DNA of 64,000 bases from Chitinophaga sp. CB10 (GTDB taxonomy: Bacteria; Bacteroidota; Bacteroidia; Chitinophagales; Chitinophagaceae): NCBI GenBank assembly GCA_001870995.2, contig MLAV02000003.1:1-64000 (forward strand). Direction: 5' to 3'. The translations under genes were made by a program, and so were the position numbers. A model generated the notes under the pieces. That model did no database searches. It saw nothing but the letters and a program-made list of their open reading frames with translations, and was not told the origin of the DNA. Shown piece by piece: positions 41,552 through 49,449 of the stretch (positions are counted from its first letter, which is position 1; each line of letters begins with the position of its first letter).

Positions 41552-42955
41552 TTAGTTCAGCGCAGGTTTTTCCTGTACTACCACCAGTCCTTTTTGATCT
41601 TTCATTTTAGCATAGCCGCCTTCTACGTTGCGGATATTGTGGATACCTTCCCTTTTCAGGAGGGAGCAGGCAATGATGCTGCGGTAGCCGCCCTGGCAAT
41701 GTACGTAGAAGTTCAGGTTATCTTCCATATCGGCCAGATTGCCAGGATCCTTCATGTCGATCAGGGAGAGGTTTACGGCATCTTTGATATGACCGCTGGC
41801 AAATTCAGCAGGCTTGCGTACATCGAGGATAACGAGGTTTTCGTCATGCGGGATGTCCATGGCCAGTTCATCCGGCTCTACGGTGATGATGAGGTCTTTT
41901 TGCTCGCCGGCTGCTTCCCATGCAGGAAATCCGCCTTCCAGGTAACCCACCACGTTTTCAAAACCTACACGGGCCATTCTTACTACGGTTTCCTCTTCTT
42001 TACCGGGAGGCGTTACCAGCACGATGTCCTGGTCAAACGGCAGCAGGCTGCCCGCCCATTCCGCAAAGCGCCCTTCCAGGCCAATGCTTACGGAACCGGG
42101 TACAAAACCATCTCCAAACTCAGTGGCAGGGCGCGTATCCAGGATCAGCGCACCCGCAGCTGCTTTCGCCTTCAGCTCAGCAGGCGTGAGGGGCTGCATG
42201 GCTTTTTCCATAACGGCCGTAAGCGCATCATATCCTTCCTTGTTGATTTTCGCATTGATCGGGAAATAGGAAGGTGGCGTAGACAAGCCGCTGGTCACCT
42301 CTTCAATGAACTTTGCCTTATCGGTAGCCAGCAGGGCATAGTTGCTTTCCTTTTGCTCGCCGATGGTGCTGTAAGTGTTAGGCCCCAGGTTTTTACCGCA
42401 GGCGGAACCCGGACCATGCGCAGGATAAACGATCACGTTATCCGGCAGGGTCTTGATGACATTATTCAGCGATTCGTATAACATACCGGCCAGTTCTTCC
42501 TTGGTCAGGTTGCCGCTGAAAAGGTCCGGACGGCCTACATCGCCCACAAACAGCGTGTCGCCCGTAAATACAGCGTATGGCTGCTGTTGTTCGTCCAGTA
42601 AGAGGTAGCAGGAGGATTCCAGGGTATGACCAGGCGTATGCAGCACCTTCACAGTGAGTTCGCCTATTTTGAATTCCTCGTTGTTTTTGGCAATATATGC
42701 GTTGAAGTTAGTAACGGCATCCGGCCCGAAAACTATTTTGGCGCCGGTGGCTTTAGCCAGCTCCAGGTGGCCGGAAACAAAGTCCGCATGAAAGTGCGTT
42801 TCAAAAATGTATTCAATGGTGGCGTTGCGTTCTTTGGCCAGCTCCAGGTACACTTCAATATCCCTCAGCGGATCAATCACAGCCGCTACCCCATTGGATT
42901 CAATGAAGTAAGCCGCCTCTGATAAGCAGTTGGTGTATAATTGCTTTACGAACAT
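41552..42955 (-). CDS. Persulfide dioxygenase-rhodanese fusion (CstB-like)
   Basis: A 467-residue protein of three domains. Metallo-beta-lactamase fold (about 1-240) with metal motif THFHADFVSGH, HTPGHTLES and GDTLFVGDVGRPD; a first rhodanese-like domain (about 265-355) with no active Cys (VTPPGKEEE in the loop); and a second rhodanese (about 370-460) with Cys in HCQGGYRS. This is the layout of S. aureus CstB, which oxidises persulfide to sulfite and transfers sulfur to thiosulfate. A -7 box (42971-42978) lies upstream. ArsR-type regulator gene is next upstream. Confidence 0.9.
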   Translation of the reverse strand: MFVKQLYTNCLSEAAYFIESNGVAAVIDPLRDIEVYLELAKERNATIEYIFETHFHADFVSGHLELAKATGAKIVFGPDAVTNFNAYIAKNNEEFKIGELTVKVLHTPGHTLESSCYLLLDEQQQPYAVFTGDTLFVGDVGRPDLFSGNLTKEELAGMLYESLNNVIKTLPDNVIVYPAHGPGSACGKNLGPNTYSTIGEQKESNYALLATDKAKFIEEVTSGLSTPPSYFPINAKINKEGYDALTAVMEKAMQPLTPAELKAKAAAGALILDTRPATEFGDGFVPGSVSIGLEGRFAEWAGSLLPFDQDIVLVTPPGKEEETVVRMARVGFENVVGYLEGGFPAWEAAGEQKDLIITVEPDELAMDIPHDENLVILDVRKPAEFASGHIKDAVNLSLIDMKDPGNLADMEDNLNFYVHCQGGYRSIIACSLLKREGIHNIRNVEGGYAKMKDQKGLVVVQEKPALN

Positions 42956-42970
42956 GGTTTTTGATTTTCA

Positions 42971-42978
42971 CAAATTTA
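42971..42978 (-). promoter_or_regulatory. -7 box of persulfide-dioxygenase gene
   Basis: TAAATTTG on the - strand (consensus TAnnTTTG), 15 bases before the ATG. No good -33. Confidence 0.45.
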
Positions 42979-43023
42979 CTAATTATATGGCTGGCGGAAG
43001 TATGGATAAAATCTATACTAAAA

Positions 43024-43053
43024 TAAAAAAGTAGCCGTATGGCTACTTTTTTA
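43024..43053 (-). terminator. Terminator of the ArsR gene
   Basis: 13-bp perfect stem (43024-43036 with 43041-43053), loop GTAT, A and T tracts on both sides. It separates the regulator gene from the persulfide-dioxygenase gene. Confidence 0.88.
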
Positions 43054-43096
43054 TATACTTTCTCTGCATAACCTGCGTGGCAGTTATACGGTATTA

Positions 43097-43456
43097 TTAA
43101 CCTACGAGTTCTTCCACGAATTTAGCCACTTCAGCAATGCGTTGCTTGTTGATAGTGTAGTGAATGAACTTGCCATCTCTTTCTGTAATTACGATGCCTG
43201 CCCGCCTTAAAATGGCGAGATGCTGTGATGCTACCGATTGTTCCAGACGCAATTTCACATAAATCTCAGTCACAGTCATTTTTTTATGATCCTCCAGCAG
43301 CTTAATCATCTGCTGGCGCAGCTTATGGTTGATAGCACGCAAAACCATAGCGGCTTTTTTAACGGCAATGTAATCCAATTTGATCTGGTCTTTTTCATTG
43401 TTACCTCTAGAAATAATAAGAGTATTAGAAGAGGTAGTTAATAATGTTTTTTCCAT
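43097..43456 (-). CDS. ArsR-family transcriptional regulator
   Basis: A 119-residue winged-helix regulator: AINHKLRQQMIKLLEDHKKMTVTEIYVKLRLEQSVASQHLAILRRAGIVITERDG, with the recognition helix at EQSVASQHLAIL and the wing after. It lacks any Cys, so it is not a metal or persulfide sensor of the ArsR, BigR or SqrR kind. It may repress itself and possibly the neighbouring persulfide-dioxygenase gene, from which it is separated by a strong terminator. A TATTTTTG box (43548-43555, - strand) may be its promoter. Confidence 0.9.
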   Translation of the reverse strand: MEKTLLTTSSNTLIISRGNNEKDQIKLDYIAVKKAAMVLRAINHKLRQQMIKLLEDHKKMTVTEIYVKLRLEQSVASQHLAILRRAGIVITERDGKFIHYTINKQRIAEVAKFVEELVG

Positions 43457-43669
43457 CGCATAATAGTTTTAAAAAATGATGAAATGAAAGGGATCAACGG
43501 ACAGTACACACAAACAGTTAGACAACAATTGTGGTTATCGATTTATACAAAAATATAATATCTGTCACAATAAAAAAAATTTCTATACCTTATTTTTTCA
43601 TATATATCCGCCAGATACGTGCAAAAAAGATGTAATTTGACAGAATTATGACAGTATCACACGTCCGTG

Positions 43670-44347
43670 CTATGCTTTTTTAGGGAAAAAGAACGGTTTA
43701 AGGTAAAAAGGACTGAAATAAGCGAGGTCTGCGAAGGATTTTGACGTATAGGCCGCCTCTGATAACGGGGCCATATCGCCGGCGTTCATCGTGTATTCGG
43801 CAAACGCGGCGTTGCCTGCTGCAGGCAGCAGCTGACGCCACTTTGGACTACCGTCTCCAAAGAAAACAATTTTATGTTGGGCTAACAGCTCTTTAAATGA
43901 ATGCTCTTCCAGGATCATCGCCTGCGGCTGCAAGACCTCTTCCAGCCGGTGGTTGTACACCGCGGTAAAAACTTCCATACGGCGCGCATCCAGCATCGGG
44001 CAATACAGCACGTTTTCCTCCGGTTGTTGCAGCAGCATGCCCTGCGCCATCATTTGCAGCGTGGAAACCGCGATCAGCGGCTTTTCCCAGGCATAGCACA
44101 GGCCTTTGGCAGTAGCCACTCCCACACGTAAACCCGTGTACGAACCCGGGCCGGCACTTACGGCAATCGCATCCAGCGTAGCGGGGTTGATCCCCTGCTC
44201 TTTCAGCAATTGCTCAATGAATAATACCATCGTAGCTGCATGATCCCGCTGCTCTTCACTGGCGAGGGTCTGGATTACTTTACCATCGCGGGCCAGGCTT
44301 ACGGACCCTCTTGCTGTTGCAGTATCGATATTTATTATCAGTGCCAT
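43670..44347 (-). CDS. tsaB: tRNA threonylcarbamoyladenosine biosynthesis protein TsaB
   Basis: TsaB is the scaffold partner of TsaD in the complex that adds the t6A modification to ANN-decoding tRNAs. The 225-residue protein has the ASKHA fold with IINIDTATARGSVSLARDG at the N-terminus and the diagnostic SAGPGSYTGLRVGVATAKGL block (about 65-84). Length normal. It follows the dehydrogenase-like gene by 3 bases in a tight pair. Confidence 0.95.
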   Translation of the reverse strand: MALIINIDTATARGSVSLARDGKVIQTLASEEQRDHAATMVLFIEQLLKEQGINPATLDAIAVSAGPGSYTGLRVGVATAKGLCYAWEKPLIAVSTLQMMAQGMLLQQPEENVLYCPMLDARRMEVFTAVYNHRLEEVLQPQAMILEEHSFKELLAQHKIVFFGDGSPKWRQLLPAAGNAAFAEYTMNAGDMAPLSEAAYTSKSFADLAYFSPFYLKPFFFPKKA

Positions 44348-44350
44348 GTT

Positions 44351-45013
44351 CTATATTGCTTCGTATTCGGTTTCTAATAAGGCAGCTACTTCAAAACGGC
44401 CGTCGTTGGCGCTTTCCTGCACTGCTTTCAAGACTTCATAAACATTTTTTACCCCTATCCGCTCGCACCACTCAAAAGGCCCGAACGGGTAATTGGTGCC
44501 CAGTTTCATGGAGATGTCAATATCCTCGCGGGAAGCCGTGCCTTCTTCCGCAGTCAGGTAGGCCTCGTTGATGATCATGCATACCACCCGGGGCGTCACC
44601 AGCCCTACGGCATCCGCTACCACCCTGTACTCCCAACCCAACTGGTACATGATATTATCCAGGGTGCTGTACTGCGTTTCGTCCAGCACGGAAACCTCTG
44701 TTACCGGCATGGTAATAAAACCCGGCAACAGGTTACAGCCCATGATGTTAAATCCCTGCTCAAAAGCAGTATGGTTCATCGTTTCCGCCAGGGATACCTT
44801 TACCATACAGGCCAGCACCGGCACTTCCGGGTTACGCGCATAAATGGCCGCGTTGGAAAGCCTGTCGTCAAACAGGGTATCTATTACCAGGTCAAACGCC
44901 TTTACAGATAAAACATCTTCCAGGTTGGTTTTCCACTGTACCTCATTTTTTCCCAGGCCTTTCTCCTGCAACTCCTCATACCGCTGGGCGTCTGCAATTA
45001 CCAGGATATTCAT
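44351..45013 (-). CDS. Degenerate 3-hydroxyacyl-CoA dehydrogenase family protein
   Basis: A 220-residue protein resembling 3-hydroxybutyryl-CoA dehydrogenase. The C-terminal domain (about 130-215) is well preserved: VTPRVVCMIINEAYLTAEEG and DISMKLGTNYPFGPFEW. The N-terminal half is short and lacks the GxGxxG NAD loop (it begins MNILVIADAQRYEEL), and the catalytic His region reads GCNLLPG where active enzymes have GxHFFNP, so the His is lost. It is probably inactive as a dehydrogenase. Co-transcribed with tsaB (3 bases apart). Confidence 0.85.
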   Translation of the reverse strand: MNILVIADAQRYEELQEKGLGKNEVQWKTNLEDVLSVKAFDLVIDTLFDDRLSNAAIYARNPEVPVLACMVKVSLAETMNHTAFEQGFNIMGCNLLPGFITMPVTEVSVLDETQYSTLDNIMYQLGWEYRVVADAVGLVTPRVVCMIINEAYLTAEEGTASREDIDISMKLGTNYPFGPFEWCERIGVKNVYEVLKAVQESANDGRFEVAALLETEYEAI

Positions 45014-45098
45014 GCGTAAAATTTCAGCAAACCTAATAAAGAATCATTAATTATCACGCAACTCCATGGCCCCACTGGCTTTGAACCTTTTTATTTTA

Positions 45099-45106
45099 TA
45101 CTTTCG
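45099..45106 (+). promoter_or_regulatory. -7 box of ridA
   Basis: TACTTTCG, one base from TAnnTTTG, ends 5 bases before the ATG. TTTG at 45080-45083 is 15 bases upstream, a little close. Confidence 0.4.
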
Positions 45107-45111
45107 CCTTC

Positions 45112-45492
45112 ATGGAAAAGCAAATTATCAATACCCAAAACGCCCCTGCTCCTATCGGGCCATATAACCAGGCTGTGAAAGCTGGTAACACCCTTTATAT
45201 TTCCGGTCAGATCGCCCTGAACGCTGCTACCGGCGAACTCGTAAAAAGCGGTGTGGTGGATGAAACCCACCTCGTCATGAAGAACCTCCAGGCTATCCTC
45301 ACGGAAGCTGGTATGAGCTTCGACAACGTGGTAAAAAGCACGATTTTCATTACGGATATGAACACCTTCGCACAGGTCAATGAAGTGTACGGCAGCTATT
45401 TCACGGGCTCCTACCCTGCCCGCGAAACCGTACAGGTATCTGCCCTGCCTAAAGGCGTGAACGTGGAGATTTCCGTGATTGCGGTACAGTAA
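45112..45492 (+). CDS. ridA: RidA family enamine/imine deaminase
   Basis: RidA hydrolyses reactive 2-aminoacrylate and related enamines/imines, protecting PLP enzymes. The 126-residue protein has the family core: APAPIGPYNQAVKAGNTLYISGQIALN, the catalytic Arg in YPARETVQVSALPKG and the C-terminal VEISVIAV. Length is typical. Single-gene transcript with its own promoter and a strong terminator (45541-45572) that also serves the convergent L,D-transpeptidase gene. Confidence 0.96.
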   Translation: MEKQIINTQNAPAPIGPYNQAVKAGNTLYISGQIALNAATGELVKSGVVDETHLVMKNLQAILTEAGMSFDNVVKSTIFITDMNTFAQVNEVYGSYFTGSYPARETVQVSALPKGVNVEISVIAVQ

Positions 45493-45540
45493 GAGATTTT
45501 CCCCGCAGCGTTGCCCAAAAACAACCGCTGTGCGGACAAA

Positions 45541-45572
45541 AAAAATCCCGCTCCGTGAGCGGGATTTTTTTT
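45541..45572. terminator. Bidirectional terminator
   Basis: 13-bp perfect stem (45541-45553 with 45557-45569) with loop CGT and long A/T tracts, between convergent ridA and L,D-transpeptidase genes. Confidence 0.92.
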
Positions 45573-45585
45573 ATGCCTTTCTTTC

Positions 45586-47256
45586 TTAGTTCTTTCCAAA
45601 TAAAGTGGCCGCCAGCTTGGCATCGTGGCCATACACATCGTCCCTGAAATTGAGGCGCCCCTGGCTATCCACAAAGGCGGTGAAGTAGCCGATAAACACC
45701 GGTACTTTCTCTTTCAGGGTCACATATTTTTCCTTACCGGCATTCATGGCCTCGTCAATTTTTTGCTCCGTCCAGGTGGAGTCGTCTCGCAGCAGCCACA
45801 TGGCCAGGTGCTTGGGCTCTTCCACGCGGATGCAACCGTGGCTGAAGGAGCGTTTGTCGCGCTCAAACAAATACTTCGCAGGCGTATCGTGCAGGTAGAT
45901 ATTGTATTCGTTCGGGAACAGGAATTTCACCTTGCCAAGGGAGTTTTTACCTCCGGGCCGCTGGCGTACCACGTAAGGGAAATTTCCGCCGGAGTACTTG
46001 CCCCAGTTAATGGAGCCGGGGGAAATCGGCTTGCCGCTGGCGCCTACGATCTCCATGTTTTGCCGTGCGAGATAGGAGCTGCCGCTGCGTTTGATACCCG
46101 GCAGCACCTCTTTGGAGAGGATGCCCGGCGGTACATTCCAATAAGGGCTGAATACAATATATTTCAGTTCATTGCTGAAAATAACGGTATTGGCGCCCGG
46201 CGTGCCTACCACCACGTTGCAGCTCCAGTCGAGCTTACCATTCTGGTAAACGTGCATCTTAAATTCAGGCACATTCACAAGGATATAGGTTTTAGGCGGT
46301 TCCACGGCTACCCAGCGGAGGCGCTCCATGTTGAGCAGCACCTGCCGGATACGTTGTGCCACCGGCACATTCAGGGATTTTATGACTGCGGGAGATATCA
46401 GCCCATCTTCCTTAAGTCCCATACGTACCTGGTAATTTCGTATGGCCGTGTCCGTAGCCTGGTCAAAAATGCCGGAGGAATCGTGCCCGGGCAGGTCGCC
46501 ATAGGCTTGCAGCCGCAGTTTGACCGCTGCTACCAGGGCGGAGCTATCTCCTTTTTTCAGGTTTTTAGGGGGAGACGGGAGGGTATCCCATTTTACATGT
46601 TCATTGATCACGGCCAATTGTTTCAGTCGCTCCCGGAGCATTTTATACTGCGGGTTAACCGGCGCGTTGGTCTCGATATTACCTGACCCGGTGATCATGG
46701 AGTCCAGCAGGCTGGACATATCCAGTTTCTTCCGGGGGATGAACCATTCCAGGTCCTTGGCATTATCGCTCGTGAGGCCGCCCCATACCTTATTGCCATA
46801 GCTGAAGAACTGGGAGGTCAGCATCATTTCCACCCGGGGGATTTCGCCGGCATTGGCGGCCAGGCTGGAGTCGCTCAGTTCCAGGGTATCAATCAGCATA
46901 CGAAGTTCCGGCGTATTTACGGAGCTGTCTTTAATTCCGAAGGCGGCATCGTTTTTCATCATATTGATGAAGTTCCCTGCCTGTTCGGTGAGCCCTTCCT
47001 TATTGATCCAGGCGTAGTGATAATTCCGCTGACTGTAGAAATTTTTAATGAATTCAGCGTAGGGCTGGTAGGTCGGGTGCGCAGCGAGGAAGGTATTCAG
47101 CTGGTTGCTGTCGAGCGTGCGTTCGATATATTCTTCCTTGCTGTAATGGACGGTATCTCTTGCTTTCAGGCGTTTTCGCTGGCCGCCGTTCTGCTGACAT
47201 GCGGCAAAGGCAAGGATGAACAGGAGGAGCATTGAGGTATAAAAACGTAGATTCAT
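45586..47256 (-). CDS. L,D-transpeptidase, lipoprotein (YcbB-like)
   Basis: A 556-residue envelope enzyme cross-linking peptidoglycan by 3-3 bonds or anchoring proteins. N-terminal lipoprotein signal (MNLRFYTSMLLLFILAFAAC, Cys20), scaffold domain (about 60-230), peptidoglycan-binding domain (about 235-300; KLRLQAYGDLPG, FDQATDTAIRNYQ), and the YkuD catalytic domain (about 325-500) with active Cys in SHGCIRVEEP and HDTP. Domain order equals E. coli LdtD (YcbB). It is convergent to ridA. Confidence 0.94.
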   Translation of the reverse strand: MNLRFYTSMLLLFILAFAACQQNGGQRKRLKARDTVHYSKEEYIERTLDSNQLNTFLAAHPTYQPYAEFIKNFYSQRNYHYAWINKEGLTEQAGNFINMMKNDAAFGIKDSSVNTPELRMLIDTLELSDSSLAANAGEIPRVEMMLTSQFFSYGNKVWGGLTSDNAKDLEWFIPRKKLDMSSLLDSMITGSGNIETNAPVNPQYKMLRERLKQLAVINEHVKWDTLPSPPKNLKKGDSSALVAAVKLRLQAYGDLPGHDSSGIFDQATDTAIRNYQVRMGLKEDGLISPAVIKSLNVPVAQRIRQVLLNMERLRWVAVEPPKTYILVNVPEFKMHVYQNGKLDWSCNVVVGTPGANTVIFSNELKYIVFSPYWNVPPGILSKEVLPGIKRSGSSYLARQNMEIVGASGKPISPGSINWGKYSGGNFPYVVRQRPGGKNSLGKVKFLFPNEYNIYLHDTPAKYLFERDKRSFSHGCIRVEEPKHLAMWLLRDDSTWTEQKIDEAMNAGKEKYVTLKEKVPVFIGYFTAFVDSQGRLNFRDDVYGHDAKLAATLFGKN

Positions 47257-47383
47257 ATGAGTTATGGATGTGGTTCAACAAATAAACATGACAATTCCGA
47301 TGCCTGAATAAAGGGGTGATCGATTGCGTAAATGTATGAATTTAATTGAGTTAAAGATGCCGGGAGGTGCATGTTATAAAAAT

Positions 47384-47421
47384 TTAAAGGGAGAGGTAAC
47401 CGTGGTTACATCTCCCTTTAA
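47384..47421 (-). terminator. Terminator of RNase G gene
   Basis: 18-bp stem with one mismatch (47384-47401 with 47404-47421) and 2-base loop; A/T-rich flanks. Confidence 0.8.
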
Positions 47422-47445
47422 TAACTTATTGGTGCATCTGATTGT

Positions 47446-48996
47446 TTAAAGCTTTATTTCTTCTTCGTTCGCATCGAAGAAACGGTATTCCGTGAGGTGG
47501 TAATTAGCGTCGGCTTTTACTTTGATCCATTTCTTGAACTGGAAGTACCATTTCCACTGTTTGGATGTCAGGAATCCTTTAGTGAGGTAAGCAAAGAGGA
47601 TTGGATGTACGTGAATGCTCAGGCCTTTGTGCTGGTGATTGATCAGGTATTGCAGGTTTTTCTCTATATCGTCCATGATAAGCATGGAAGCGCCGATTTT
47701 ACCGGTTCCTTTACAGGTAGGGCAATCTTCGGCCACGGAGATGGTCACTTCAGGTTTCACGCGCTGGCGGGTGATCTGCATGAGTCCAAATTTGGATATA
47801 GGCAGAATGGTATGCTTTGCCCGGTCGAGCTGCATGAATTTCTCCATTGCTTCAAAAACTGTCTTTTTGTTTTCAGGCAGTTTCATATCAATGAAGTCGA
47901 TGATGATGATGCCTCCGAGGTCGCGCAGGCGGAGCTGTCGGGCAATTTCAGCGGCGGCTTCCAGGTTGGATGCGAGGGCATTTTGTTCCTGGTTGTTGCT
48001 GGATGATTTATAACCGCTGTTCACATCAATGACGTGCAGGGCTTCCGTGGCTTCGATGATCAGGTAAACGCCGGAGTCGAGGTTTACGGTTTTACCGAAG
48101 GAGGCTTTTACCTGCCGGGTGATACCGAAGTTATCGAAGATAGGCGAGCCGTTATTGTAGTAGTCTACAATATTTTGTTTTTCCGGCGCTATTTTCTGGA
48201 TATACGTTTTGGTATCGGTATATATATTCTTGTCATTGATCACGATCCTGTTGAAGCTCTCGTTGAGGAGGTCGCGCAGGATGCTGGTGGTTTTAGCCTG
48301 TTCACTGAGAATTTTCTGCGGGGCCTGTGCACCTTTGAGGTTGGACTGGATATTTTTCCAGGTTTCCACGAGGGTGGTGAGGTCTTCGTGCAGTTCTGCC
48401 GTTTTCTTTCCTTCGGCGGCTGTGCGCACGATTACGCCGAAATTGGGAGGCTTGATGGCTTCCACAATTTTCTGCAGTCTTTTTCTTTCTTCGGAAGAGT
48501 GGATTTTTTTAGAAACCGCAACAATATCATTAAAGGGTGTTAACACGATAAACCTTCCGGGAAGAGAAATTTCGCAGCTCAGGCGTGGTCCTTTGGAAGA
48601 AATTGGTTCTTTGAGGATCTGAACGAGCAGATTGGGTTTACCGCCCAATACATCAGTAATTTTACCGGTCTTAACTATTTCCGGTTCATTTTTAAATTTA
48701 GTGAAATCAAAGCCTTCAGGTGATTTATCATTGAGGGCCTGTTGAGTAAATTTAAGAATGGAGCGGATATAGGGGCTTAGATCCGTGTAATGGAGGAAGG
48801 CGTCTTTTTCGAAGCCAACGTCGACAAATGCAGCATTCAAGCCGGGAATCAGCTTTTTAACCTTGCCCAGGTATAAATCGCCTACTGCGAAGTTAGGATT
48901 GCCGCTTTCGTGGTGTAATTCTACTAACTTTTTATCTTCGAGTAAGGCAATTTCTACCCCTGTCGGAGCCGCATTTATAATAAGTTCCTTATTCAA
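47446..48996 (-). CDS. rng: Ribonuclease G (RNase E/G family)
   Basis: A 516-residue endoribonuclease that cleaves AU-rich single-stranded RNA, matures rRNA ends and helps mRNA decay. It starts with TTG (48996). S1 domain (about 35-125, with an insertion), RNase H-like and catalytic DNase I-like domain with the Mg-binding Asp residues in VIDVNSGYKSS and IIIDFIDMK, and a Zn-link CPTCKGTG. The C-terminal regulatory scaffold of E. coli RNase E is absent. The long upstream region has several hairpins (49079-49238). Confidence 0.95.
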   Translation of the reverse strand: MNKELIINAAPTGVEIALLEDKKLVELHHESGNPNFAVGDLYLGKVKKLIPGLNAAFVDVGFEKDAFLHYTDLSPYIRSILKFTQQALNDKSPEGFDFTKFKNEPEIVKTGKITDVLGGKPNLLVQILKEPISSKGPRLSCEISLPGRFIVLTPFNDIVAVSKKIHSSEERKRLQKIVEAIKPPNFGVIVRTAAEGKKTAELHEDLTTLVETWKNIQSNLKGAQAPQKILSEQAKTTSILRDLLNESFNRIVINDKNIYTDTKTYIQKIAPEKQNIVDYYNNGSPIFDNFGITRQVKASFGKTVNLDSGVYLIIEATEALHVIDVNSGYKSSSNNQEQNALASNLEAAAEIARQLRLRDLGGIIIIDFIDMKLPENKKTVFEAMEKFMQLDRAKHTILPISKFGLMQITRQRVKPEVTISVAEDCPTCKGTGKIGASMLIMDDIEKNLQYLINHQHKGLSIHVHPILFAYLTKGFLTSKQWKWYFQFKKWIKVKADANYHLTEYRFFDANEEEIKL

Positions 48997-49316
48997 GCGT
49001 CCAAAATTTTAACCTTTAATACTTCACCTTTGGGCTATGCACACGACTGTATATCACAGCTTGCTGCATACCAGATTTTAGCTGACTATAAAGTTAGCTT
49101 ATTTCTTCACGTACGTGATGGATTGCTTAAGGGTTCAGCGATCACTGCAGGTAGTATCCGGAGAAATCAGTTGCGGGATCTATGGAAACAACCTGCATGA
49201 CTTTAGCAATTTAAGAATTAAAGCTAAAATCATGCAGGATATATGAAAATTTTTATCCGATCGCCGCGCCGGGTTAAATATACCTGGTTAGTATAAATGG
49301 CGGGAAACTGGAGTAA
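48997..49316. other. Structured region upstream of rng
   Basis: No gene. Contains a near-palindrome AGCTGACTATAAAGTTAGCT (49080-49099), the 12-bp palindrome TCACGTACGTGA (49107-49118) and a 47-base hairpin (49192-49238). If transcribed toward rng, it forms a structured leader. Confidence 0.6.
49192..49238. repeat. 47-base imperfect hairpin upstream of rng
   Basis: 16-bp arms with one mismatch (49192-49207 with 49223-49238), then a 2-base bulge and 5 more pairs around a GAA loop. It may terminate the small ribosomal-protein transcript or regulate rng. Confidence 0.65.
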
Positions 49317-49412
49317 TTATTTCTTACCTTTTTTATGCCGGTTCTTTCTCAGTCTTTTTTTACGCTTGTGAGTGGCAATTTTATGTCTTTTTCTTTTCTT
49401 ACCGCAAGGCAT
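49317..49412 (-). CDS. Tiny basic ribosome-associated protein (AURKAIP1/COX24 domain, mS38-like)
   Basis: A 31-residue, very basic peptide encoded on the - strand (MPCGKKRKRHKIATHKRKKR at the start, KNRHKKGKK at the end). It is the Bacteroidota form of the AURKAIP1/COX24 domain, related to mitochondrial mS38, and presumed to bind ribosomal RNA. Too short for most gene callers. It lies 37 bases after the TPR gene, so may share its transcript with HU and TPR genes. Identity comes from remembered sequence resemblance. Confidence 0.85.
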   Translation of the reverse strand: MPCGKKRKRHKIATHKRKKRLRKNRHKKGKK

Positions 49413-49449
49413 ACGCTAATACGTTTTTAGATGATTGAAAAAATAAATA

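Noticed and set aside
43097..43456. ArsR protein as a persulfide or metal sensor
   Set aside because: No cysteine in the protein, so the known sensing chemistry is impossible.
45625..46686. 353-codon frame antisense to the L,D-transpeptidase gene
   Set aside because: No recognisable domain, while the opposite strand has a complete transpeptidase with SHGCIRV.
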